From the NCBI GenBank assembly GCA_029238315.1, contig JAQWGI010000025.1, forward strand, positions 1 to 64,000: a stretch of 64,000 bases of DNA, in the 5' to 3' direction. Source of the DNA: Polaribacter sp. Lineage in GTDB: Bacteria > Bacteroidota > Bacteroidia > Flavobacteriales > Flavobacteriaceae. Numbering within the stretch: the first letter of the stretch is position 1; every line of letters begins with the position of its first letter. The notes below the pieces were generated by a model. The model did not search any database, was not told where the DNA came from, and saw only the letters and a program-made list of their open reading frames with translations. Below are positions 42,295 through 51,739 of the stretch, piece after piece. The position numbers were made by a program, and so were the translations under genes.

Positions 42295-42918
42295 GATTTT
42301 TTTAAATTTATTTATATTTTCTACTGATTTCAAACCAGCCTTTAATTCAAATTTACTGTTAACATCAAGGGCATAAATAGGCAAATTTGTTTTTGCAACT
42401 TGTTTTATTTCTTTTACTTGATCTAGACCAATTCCGCCACTTAAAAAAAAAGGTTTTTCAAAAAGATAATTTTCTAATACTTTCCAATCAAAAGTAATTC
42501 CATTACCTCCTCGTTCTTTACCCTTTGTATCAAATAAAAAATAATCAACAACTTCTATATAAGGTTGTAGCATATTAAAATCGAATTCGTCTTTTATGCT
42601 GAAAACTTTTATAATCTCTATCGAAATGTCATCTCGAGCACAGTCGAGAGATCTTAATTCCTCGATGTATTGCACACTTTCATCTCCATGTAATTGCACC
42701 GCCTTCAAATTGTATTTATTTACTTTTGAGGCAACTTCATCAATAGTTGCATTTACAAAAACACCTGTTTTTTTTATTGATTTTGGAAGCTCCGGAATTA
42801 TTCCATCAAAATTTCTTTTTGATTTATCGTAAAAAATAAACCCTAAATAATCAGGTTGTAAATCAGCTACTTGCTGAATATTTTCTACATATTTCATTCC
42901 ACAAACCTTCAGTTTCAT
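42271..42918 (-). CDS. trpF: Phosphoribosylanthranilate isomerase
   Basis: 'LKVCGMKYVENIQQVADLQPDYLGFIFYDKSKR', 'AVQLHGDE', 'FFLSGGIGLDQV'; contains repeat-encoded insertion. Confidence 0.92.
   Translation of the reverse strand: MKLKVCGMKYVENIQQVADLQPDYLGFIFYDKSKRNFDGIIPELPKSIKKTGVFVNATIDEVASKVNKYNLKAVQLHGDESVQYIEELRSLDCARDDISIEIIKVFSIKDEFDFNMLQPYIEVVDYFLFDTKGKERGGNGITFDWKVLENYLFEKPFFLSGGIGLDQVKEIKQVAKTNLPIYALDVNSKFELKAGLKSVENINKFKKIVITNKVK
42628..42653. repeat. Small palindromic repeat inside trpF coding sequence
   Basis: GTCATCTCGAGCACAGTCGAGAGATCT; palindrome CTCGA-gcacag-TCGAG; translated in frame as RSLDCARDD. Confidence 0.75.
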
Positions 42919-42919
42919 C

Positions 42920-43708
42920 TTATCGTATTTGACTAATAAATTCTTGACAAGCTTCTCCCGGGTTTTCTGTCTTCATAAATGTTTCACCTATTAAAAAACC
43001 TTGAAAACCATATTCTTTTAATCCAGTAATAATTCTCGGATCTGAAATTCCGCTCTCAGAAACCTTTATACAAGAAGCAGGAATTTGATTTGCCAATAAC
43101 ATAGAGTGTTCTAAATCTACTTCAAACGTTTTTAAATTACGGTTATTAATTCCGATAATTTTATTATCTAAATCATTAATTTTATCTAAATCTTCTTGCG
43201 TATGCACTTCATATAAAACCTCTAAACCTAAATCGTTTGCAAGGTTTCCATAGTTTTTTAATTCTATTGATGTTAAACAAGATGCGATTAACAAAATAAC
43301 ATCAGCTCCAATTGCTTTTGCTTCTACAATTTGAAATCCATCAACAACAAAATCTTTTCTTAAAATAGGTTTTTGTTGATTTACAATTCTTGCTTCCATC
43401 AAATCTGCCATCGTTCCACCAAAAAAAGAAGTATCTGTTAAAATAGATTGCGCAGCTACATTAGCGTCTAAATAACCATTAGTTACTTCTTCAATTGTTG
43501 CCTTATCATTAATTATTCCTTTGGATGGAGACTGGCGTTTAAATTCAGCAATAATTCCTGTTGAACCCACTTCTAATAAAGAAGATTTTAATGAAATTCC
43601 TGTTCTTTTAAATTTCGGACTTTCCACTAATTTTTTAACAGGAACTTCTGCTTTTATCTTTGCAATTTCCTTCTTTTTAAATGCGATTATTTTATCTAAA
43701 ATTGTCAT
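42920..43708 (-). CDS. trpC: Indole-3-glycerol-phosphate synthase
   Basis: 'IIAEFKRQSPSKGIIND', 'ILRKDFVVDGFQI', 'IIGINNRNLKTFEVD'. Confidence 0.96.
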   Translation of the reverse strand: MTILDKIIAFKKKEIAKIKAEVPVKKLVESPKFKRTGISLKSSLLEVGSTGIIAEFKRQSPSKGIINDKATIEEVTNGYLDANVAAQSILTDTSFFGGTMADLMEARIVNQQKPILRKDFVVDGFQIVEAKAIGADVILLIASCLTSIELKNYGNLANDLGLEVLYEVHTQEDLDKINDLDNKIIGINNRNLKTFEVDLEHSMLLANQIPASCIKVSESGISDPRIITGLKEYGFQGFLIGETFMKTENPGEACQEFISQIR

Positions 43709-43737
43709 ATAAATAATTACTAATTTTTAATTATGAA

Positions 43738-44097
43738 TTACGAGTTTGAATTTCTAATTGTCTTTTGAATACTTCCGATAATCTTTAATATTTCTTCAAT
43801 ATCTTTTAATAAGGATTCTGATTCTTTTTCCGACAAATAATCAGTGTCTTTTAAAAGTCGAATCCAATAATGAGATTCTCTAGCTTCTTTATAAGCAATT
43901 GTTAACTTTGCGAAGAAATCTTTTCTGCTTTGATTTCCAATTGCTTCTTCTACATTTGCTCCAATAGATGTTCCTGATCGTAATAACTGTTTACTTAAAA
44001 CAAATTCTTTTTTTTCTTGAGATAAATGCTTGTATAATTTCACAACTCTAACAGCAAAATCATAACTTTTTATCTGAATTATATTATCTTTTTTCAT
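43738..44097 (-). CDS. Four helix bundle protein (S23/TIGR02436 family)
   Basis: 'SYDFAVRVVKLYKHLSQEKKEFVLSKQLLRSGTSIGANVEEAIGNQSRKDFFAKLTIAYKEARESHYWIRLL' signature. Confidence 0.92.
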   Translation of the reverse strand: MKKDNIIQIKSYDFAVRVVKLYKHLSQEKKEFVLSKQLLRSGTSIGANVEEAIGNQSRKDFFAKLTIAYKEARESHYWIRLLKDTDYLSEKESESLLKDIEEILKIIGSIQKTIRNSNS

Positions 44098-44120
44098 AAC
44101 TAAAAATTTATAATTCGTAA

Positions 44121-45113
44121 TTACGAACTCGCAATTAACTTTTCTAAACTTTGTTTTGCTTTTCCTGAAAACAATGATTCTTTAGCTTCTGCAAAAGTAT
44201 CATGAAAAGATTTCTTTTCATCAACAATTTTCAAAGCAAATGCGGCATTAGTTAACACTACATTATTTTGTGCTTCGCTTCCATTTCCTTCTAAAATATT
44301 TTTGAAAATTTTTGCTGCATCAGCAACAAAATTGCCTCCAAAAATTTCTGATTGTTGAATTCTTTTTTGACCTAAATCTTCTGGATTTATGAATTGCTCT
44401 CCATTTTTTGTAAATAATTTAAATCCGCTTGTTAAAGAGATTTCATCATAACCATCTAATGCGTGTACAATACCGTAATTGGTCTTTTCCTCTTGTAAAA
44501 TATAATTATACAAACGTGCAACCTCAACATTAAAAGTTCCTAATAATTGATTTTGCGGCGAACTCGGATTGACCAAAGGACCTAACATATTAAAGAACGT
44601 TTTTAACTTTAACGCTTTTCTGGTTGGTCCAACTGCTTTCATTGCAGGATGAAATTTTGGCGCATGTAAAAAACAAATATTCGCTTTTTCTAAATGTTCT
44701 TTTAAAATATTTTCGTCATTTGTGAATTCGTAACCAAAACTGGCTAACATATCTGAAGAACCAGATTGTGAAGACACAGAATAATTTCCGTGTTTTGCAA
44801 CTTTCTGACCAGTTCCTGCAACAATAAATGATGTTAATGTAGAAATGTTAAACGTATCTTTTCCGTCACCGCCAGTTCCAACAATATCAATGGTATTATA
44901 ATCTGAAAAATCTACTTTAATTGCCAATTCTTTTAATGCATTTCTAAAACCAGAAAGCTCATCTACCGTAATTGGACGCATCATAAAAACCGTCATAAAC
45001 GAAGCTAAATGTGCATCGTTATATTTCTCTGCCGCAATGTTAATCAAAACCTCTTTTGCTTGAGATTGTGTTAATCTTTTATGCTGATATAAATCGTTTA
45101 AAATATCTTTCAT
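44121..45113 (-). CDS. trpD: Anthranilate phosphoribosyltransferase
   Basis: 'DIVGTGGDGKDTFNISTLTSFIVAGTGQKVAKHGN', 'GPTRKALKLKTFFNMLGPLVNP'. Confidence 0.96.
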   Translation of the reverse strand: MKDILNDLYQHKRLTQSQAKEVLINIAAEKYNDAHLASFMTVFMMRPITVDELSGFRNALKELAIKVDFSDYNTIDIVGTGGDGKDTFNISTLTSFIVAGTGQKVAKHGNYSVSSQSGSSDMLASFGYEFTNDENILKEHLEKANICFLHAPKFHPAMKAVGPTRKALKLKTFFNMLGPLVNPSSPQNQLLGTFNVEVARLYNYILQEEKTNYGIVHALDGYDEISLTSGFKLFTKNGEQFINPEDLGQKRIQQSEIFGGNFVADAAKIFKNILEGNGSEAQNNVVLTNAAFALKIVDEKKSFHDTFAEAKESLFSGKAKQSLEKLIASS

Positions 45114-45116
45114 TTT

Positions 45117-45197
45117 ATGCTGAATTTACTTGTACTGAACTTGGTTCAGTATTTCAGTATCTTTTCTATTATTTAGATGCTGAATCAAGTTCAGCAT
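45117..45197. repeat. Cluster of ATGCTGAA...TTCAGCAT-type palindromes between trpG and trpD
   Basis: TACTGAACTTGGTTCAGTA (45133-45151) and ATGCTGAATCAAGTTCAGCAT (45177-45197). Confidence 0.75.
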
Positions 45198-45774
45198 TCA
45201 ACTCTACCGAGTTGATAAAATTTCTTACAATTTGCTCTCCAACTTCTGTTAAAATACTTTCTGGATGAAATTGTACAGCAGAAATTGGAAATGCTTTATG
45301 TTCTATGGCTTGAATTCCGCCTTTTTCATCTCTTGCAGTAACAATTAATTCTGAAGGAAAACCTTCATCGGAAGCCAACCAAGAATGATAACGTGCTGCT
45401 AGAAATGTTTTAGGAATATCTTTAAAGATAACGCAGTCGTCATTTATTACCTTCATTTCTGTTGCAACTCCGTGAAAAACTTCTTCTAAGTTGATAATTG
45501 TTCCACCAAAAACCTCTGTAATTGCTTGTAGCCCCAAACAAACACCAAATATGGGTTTTTTATCTGAATACGTTTTAATAACGTCTTTTAAAATGCCCGC
45601 TTCATCAGGAATTCCAGGGCCTGGAGAAAGCATAATTAAATCGAACTTCCCTACTTCTTCGAGGCTAATTTCATCGTTTCTAAAAACTGCAGGAGATACT
45701 CCTGTTATTTTTTCAACCATGTGAACCAAATTATAAGTAAACGAGTCGTAATTATCTAATATTAATATGTTCAT
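45169..45774 (-). CDS. trpG: Anthranilate synthase component II (glutamine amidotransferase)
   Basis: 'LILDNYDSFTYNLVHMVE', 'PIFGVCLGLQAI', 'AVQFHPESILTEVG'. Confidence 0.95.
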   Translation of the reverse strand: MNILILDNYDSFTYNLVHMVEKITGVSPAVFRNDEISLEEVGKFDLIMLSPGPGIPDEAGILKDVIKTYSDKKPIFGVCLGLQAITEVFGGTIINLEEVFHGVATEMKVINDDCVIFKDIPKTFLAARYHSWLASDEGFPSELIVTARDEKGGIQAIEHKAFPISAVQFHPESILTEVGEQIVRNFINSVELNAELDSASK

Positions 45775-45851
45775 TTTTTATTTATTCAAAAATTGAATGA
45801 TTAAATAATTTAAAAATCCTTGAATCTTTAAATTTTCAATCTTTTAATAAC

Positions 45852-47243
45852 TTATATCTTTTCTGCTAAAAGCAACGCTTTCTTTAACGCTGCTAATTTA
45901 TTATTTACTTCTTGCAATTCCTTTTCTTCATCAGAATGAATTACAATCCCTGCTCCTGCTTGAGAATACAATACATTATTTTTACTCACAAAAGAACGAA
46001 TTGCAATCGCCAAATTTACTGAGCCATTTAGTCCGATAATCCCGACTGCACCACCATAAAATCCGCGAGTTTGATTTTCATATTTATTAATCAATTCCAT
46101 TGCTTTGTATTTGGGTGCGCCACTTAAGGTTCCTGCTGGAAAAGTATCTCCAACAATTTCAATCGGATTTCCTTTTATTTTTCCACGAACTGTAGAAACT
46201 AAATGAATTACATGGCTAAAATACTGCACTTCTTTAAACACCTCAACAGTTACATTATCTGCATGTTTACTCAGATCATTTCTAGCTAAATCTACCAACA
46301 TTACATGTTCTGCAGTTTCTTTTTTATCTTCAGAAAGTTTCTTACCTAACTGAATATCTTTGGTCATATCTCCTGTTCTTCTAAAAGTTCCGGCAATAGG
46401 ATTTATAGTTGCTTTTCCTTCAGAAATTTTAATTTGCGCCTCTGGGGAAGAGCCCATTAACTTAAAACTTCCGTAGTCAAAATAAAATAAATATGGTGAC
46501 GGATTTATAGAACGCAAAGCTCTGTATACATTAAATTCGTCTCCTTTAAACTTTTGTTGAAATTGGCGCGATAACACTAACTGAAACACATCTCCTCTTT
46601 TACAATGCTCTTTTGCTTTTACTACATACTCTTTAAAATCTTCATCCGAGCAATTTGACGTTTCACTACCAACAATATCAAATTTTTGCGTATTAAAAGT
46701 TTGTGCTTCAATAATGGTTTCAATTTCTGAAATTCTTGATTCGGTTCCTTCTTCTATATTTTCAATTAAGGTCATTTCATCATTAAAATGATTGATGGCA
46801 ATAATAAATCGATAAAAACTATACTGCATTTCTGGAATTGCAGAAGGCGCATCTTGATTGTCAAATTTGATGGTTTCAAAATACTGAACAGCATCAAAAG
46901 TTGTGTACCCATACAAGCCATTAAACGATTTAATTTCTTCATCACACTCTAAAGCTACCTTGTTAGAAAAGTGATCAAATAACTGATAGAAATTACCATC
47001 AATTTTCTGGCTATCAATATCTTTTCCTTTATAGTTTGTAGCAAAATTATTTTTATTCACTTTCATAGAAAACACAGGTTCTATCGCAATAAAAGAAAAA
47101 CTTTCTTCTTTACTGTGATAGTCTGAACTTTCTAACAATAATGTATTAGAGAATTGATCTCTAAAACGCAAATACAAACCAACGGGCGTAATGGTGTCTG
47201 AAATTCGTTTTTTAGTTATTGTATTAAATTTAATTTTCTTCAT
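45852..47243 (-). CDS. trpE: Anthranilate synthase component I
   Basis: 'GDVFQLVLSRQFQQKF', 'NPSPYLFYFDYG', 'ARNDLSKHADNVTV', 'YSQAGAGIV'. Confidence 0.95.
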   Translation of the reverse strand: MKKIKFNTITKKRISDTITPVGLYLRFRDQFSNTLLLESSDYHSKEESFSFIAIEPVFSMKVNKNNFATNYKGKDIDSQKIDGNFYQLFDHFSNKVALECDEEIKSFNGLYGYTTFDAVQYFETIKFDNQDAPSAIPEMQYSFYRFIIAINHFNDEMTLIENIEEGTESRISEIETIIEAQTFNTQKFDIVGSETSNCSDEDFKEYVVKAKEHCKRGDVFQLVLSRQFQQKFKGDEFNVYRALRSINPSPYLFYFDYGSFKLMGSSPEAQIKISEGKATINPIAGTFRRTGDMTKDIQLGKKLSEDKKETAEHVMLVDLARNDLSKHADNVTVEVFKEVQYFSHVIHLVSTVRGKIKGNPIEIVGDTFPAGTLSGAPKYKAMELINKYENQTRGFYGGAVGIIGLNGSVNLAIAIRSFVSKNNVLYSQAGAGIVIHSDEEKELQEVNNKLAALKKALLLAEKI

Positions 47244-47246
47244 GTA

Positions 47247-47316
47247 TGCTGAACTTATTTCAGTATCCTAATATCTTATTATTTAATTCTAAATGATGCT
47301 GAAATAAATTCAGCAT
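47247..47316. repeat. Two CTGAA/TTCAG palindromic repeats between the trp attenuator terminator and trpE
   Basis: TGCTGAACTTATTTCAGTA (about 47247-47265) and ATGCTGAAATAAATTCAGCAT (47296-47316). Confidence 0.7.
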
Positions 47317-47351
47317 AAAAAAAGGCTTATCGTGAGATAAGCCTTTTTTTT
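47317..47351 (-). terminator. trp attenuator terminator
   Basis: Minus-strand GGCTTATC-TCAC-GATAAGCC followed by T-run, 74 nt upstream of trpE start. Confidence 0.85.
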
Positions 47352-47379
47352 ATATTTTACATATAGGTTTTCTTCTCAC

Positions 47380-47427
47380 TTATTGATTAAGAGAGTTCCA
47401 CCACCATATATTTTGTTGTTTCATCAT
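47380..47427 (-). CDS. trpL: Putative trp operon leader peptide MMKQQNIWWWNSLNQ
   Basis: Three consecutive TGG codons in a 15-codon ORF between a TTG/TACATTTG promoter and an intrinsic terminator upstream of trpE. Confidence 0.85.
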   Translation of the reverse strand: MMKQQNIWWWNSLNQ

Positions 47428-47434
47428 TGAATTA

Positions 47435-47464
47435 CAAATGTATGATAGATTTTTATTCTGACAA
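47435..47464 (-). promoter_or_regulatory. trp operon promoter
   Basis: Minus strand TTG-N19-TACATTTG (TTG = complement of 47462-47464; TACATTTG = complement of 47435-47442), fitting flavobacterial consensus. Confidence 0.7.
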
Positions 47465-47765
47465 ATATTATTTCGTTTTTTTCTAAAAAAGCAGAAATCT
47501 CTTTTTAATTTAAAAAACAACATGGATAAAACATCGCTTTTGAGAGGTTTTTTTGATTTATTAAAAAACAACACAAAATCAAAACCTGTAAATTAAAAAA
47601 TAACGTAGTTTTTAAGCGATTTAAGAGACTTTTGCGCAATTAACAAATGTTGATAAATACAACAAAAATCAATCGTTTCTCTTTTAAAAAAAGCCATAAT
47701 TGATTAAATTTGTTTTATTAAATTTCGTTTTTTGATAAGCGATTTTTATAGACAAAAAATCAATC

Positions 47766-47832
47766 GTCATTGCAAACAAAGTGAAGCAATCTCTCATTAA
47801 AAGATTACTTTATCATTTTTCCTCGCAATGAC
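47766..47832. repeat. Dispersed repeat GTCATTGC...GCAATGAC immediately upstream of gyrB
   Basis: GTCATTGCAAACAAAGTGAAGCAATCT ... CCTCGCAATGAC; related to 42235-42294. Confidence 0.75.
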
Positions 47833-47840
47833 CTAATTAA

Positions 47841-49787
<1,947 letters not shown>

Positions 49788-49810
49788 CTCAATTGATCTA
49801 TAATTAGTTA

Positions 49811-49846
49811 AAAAATACAGTTCGTAATTGAACTGTATTTTTTTTT
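49811..49846 (+). terminator. gyrB terminator
   Basis: AAATACAGTTC-gtaatt-GAACTGTATTTTTTTT. Confidence 0.88.
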
Positions 49847-49958
49847 GATTTATTAGCATTCAGTTTTTAATATAAAAAAGCATAAGACGAGTTTAAAAAC
49901 ATTTAAAAAAATAAAAAACAGTCTTATTTTGATTTCGTTAATTATGAATAATTTATAG

Positions 49959-49966
49959 TACTTTTG
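49959..49966 (+). promoter_or_regulatory. TANNTTTG element (TACTTTTG) upstream of mdh
   Basis: Consensus match about 40 nt before the likely ATG. Confidence 0.4.
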
Positions 49967-50004
49967 TGGAACAAAATTTATTATCACAATTAAAAAAAAT
50001 AAAA

Positions 50005-50931
50005 ATGAAAGTAACAGTTGTAGGCGCTGGTGCAGTTGGCGCAAGTTGTGCAGAGTACATCGCTATTAAAAATTTCGCATCAGAAGTTGTAGTTTTAGAT
50101 ATTAAAGAAGGCTTCGCAGAAGGTAAAGCTATGGATTTAATGCAAACCGCTTCTTTAAACGGTTTTGACACAAAAATTACCGGTTCTACGAACGACTATA
50201 CAAAAACAGCAAATTCTGATATTTGTGTAATTACATCTGGGATTCCTAGAAAACCAGGGATGACCCGTGAAGAATTAATTGGTATTAATGCAGGAATTGT
50301 AAAAATGGTTTCCGCAAGCTTAATTGAACATTCTCCGAATACAATTATCATTGTAGTTTCTAACCCAATGGACACAATGACTTACTTAGTACACAAAACA
50401 ACTGGCTTACCAAAAAATAGAATTATAGGAATGGGTGGAGCTCTAGATTCTGCTCGTTTTAAATACCGTTTAGCGGAAGCATTAGATGCTCCAATTTCTG
50501 ATATTGACGGAATGGTAATTGGAGGACATTCTGACAAAGGAATGGTGCCTTTAACACGTTTAGCTACAAGAAATTCTGTTCCGGCTTCTCAATTTATCTC
50601 TGAAGAAAGATTAGCCCAAGTTTTACAAGACACTAAAGTTGGTGGCGCAACATTAACTGGATTACTAGGAACTTCTGCCTGGTATGCACCAGGTGCAGCA
50701 GTTTCTGGATTAGTACAAGCAATTGCTTGTGATCAAAAGAAAATTTTCCCTTGCTCTGCTTTATTAGACGGAGAATATGGATTGAACGATTTATGTATCG
50801 GAGTTCCTGTTGTTTTAGGGAAAAACGGAATTGAAAGTATTGTAGAAATTGAACTAAGCGATGCTGAAAAAGCACAAATGCAAGAATCTGCTACTGGAGT
50901 TAAAGCTACAAACGGATTACTAGAACTATAA
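50005..50931 (+). CDS. mdh: Malate dehydrogenase
   Basis: MKVTVVGAGAVGASCAEYIA; 'GIPRKPGMTREELI'; ORF-track start 49966 is likely an upstream extension. Confidence 0.93.
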   Translation: MKVTVVGAGAVGASCAEYIAIKNFASEVVVLDIKEGFAEGKAMDLMQTASLNGFDTKITGSTNDYTKTANSDICVITSGIPRKPGMTREELIGINAGIVKMVSASLIEHSPNTIIIVVSNPMDTMTYLVHKTTGLPKNRIIGMGGALDSARFKYRLAEALDAPISDIDGMVIGGHSDKGMVPLTRLATRNSVPASQFISEERLAQVLQDTKVGGATLTGLLGTSAWYAPGAAVSGLVQAIACDQKKIFPCSALLDGEYGLNDLCIGVPVVLGKNGIESIVEIELSDAEKAQMQESATGVKATNGLLEL

Positions 50932-50939
50932 CAAAAATA

Positions 50940-50974
50940 AAACCTCACTCGTTTTTTCTTGTGAGGTTTTTTTT
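50940..50974 (+). terminator. mdh terminator
   Basis: AACCTCAC-tcgttttttctt-GTGAGGTTTTTTTT. Confidence 0.85.
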
Positions 50975-51000
50975 ATAAAAAAACAAAACCCTAAAAAACA

Positions 51001-51651
51001 ATGAAAAGAGCATTAATTTTATTAGCATTATCTTTAACAGTAGTAGTCTCTGCACAAAAAAAAATAAGTCAAGGAGTTATTATTTCTAAACAAACAATGA
51101 CAAGTGATAACGATCAAGCAAACCAACAATTTGCAATGATGGGAGATGTAAAATCTACAACCTTTTTTAAAGGAGCCAAATCTAGATCAGAAATATCAAA
51201 TCCAATGTCTGGTGATGTTACAACTATTACTGATCAAAAAACAGGAAGCATACTTGTTTTAATGGAAAACCCAATGCTTGGTAAAGTATACATGTTACAG
51301 AATAATGATGTTACTGAAGAAGATTTAAAAAACATAAAAATTACAGCTACCGGCAAAACTAAAGTTGTTTTAGGACACACGTGTAAACAATACATTATCA
51401 CTGGAGAAACGCAAGGTCAAAGTATTGACATGGAGCTATTTACAACGGAAGCAATTAATATTGCATCGCAACAAACAGCAATGCTCGGTAATAAACTAAA
51501 AGGTTTTCCATTGTATTCTATAATGAAAATGAACCAAATGGGTGTTAATATGACCATCACAACTGAAGTTACAGAAATACAAAAAGAGGTTGATGTGAAA
51601 GATAAAAGCTTTAGCTTAACACCACCTGAAGGTTACGAAAAAATGAATTAA
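51001..51651 (+). CDS. DUF4412-like secreted protein
   Basis: Signal peptide; 'TKVVLGHTCKQYIITGE' pattern. Confidence 0.6.
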   Translation: MKRALILLALSLTVVVSAQKKISQGVIISKQTMTSDNDQANQQFAMMGDVKSTTFFKGAKSRSEISNPMSGDVTTITDQKTGSILVLMENPMLGKVYMLQNNDVTEEDLKNIKITATGKTKVVLGHTCKQYIITGETQGQSIDMELFTTEAINIASQQTAMLGNKLKGFPLYSIMKMNQMGVNMTITTEVTEIQKEVDVKDKSFSLTPPEGYEKMN

Positions 51652-51680
51652 AAAGTTTTATAAAAACATTTTAACGTAAA

Positions 51681-51709
51681 AAAATCCAGCCTAAAGGCTG
51701 GATTTTTTC
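51681..51709 (+). terminator. Rho-independent terminator
   Basis: AAATCCAGCC-taaa-GGCTGGATTTTTT. Confidence 0.88.
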
Positions 51710-51739
51710 TTTTCTCTATTTTACATTTTACACCAATAA

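Noticed and set aside
43738-44097. 23S rRNA intervening sequence or diversity-generating retroelement
   Set aside because: No rRNA, reverse transcriptase, or TR/VR repeats in the window; treated as a stand-alone four-helix-bundle gene
47317-47351. Plain transcription terminator of an upstream minus-strand gene
   Set aside because: The gene on the other side (gyrB) is divergent; no minus-strand gene other than the leader peptide feeds into it, so attenuation is the better explanation
47380-47574. 64-aa minus-strand ORF upstream of trpE
   Set aside because: Only its last 15 codons (MMKQQNIWWWNSLNQ) lie downstream of the TTG/TACATTTG promoter; the longer frame crosses the promoter and is not a credible protein
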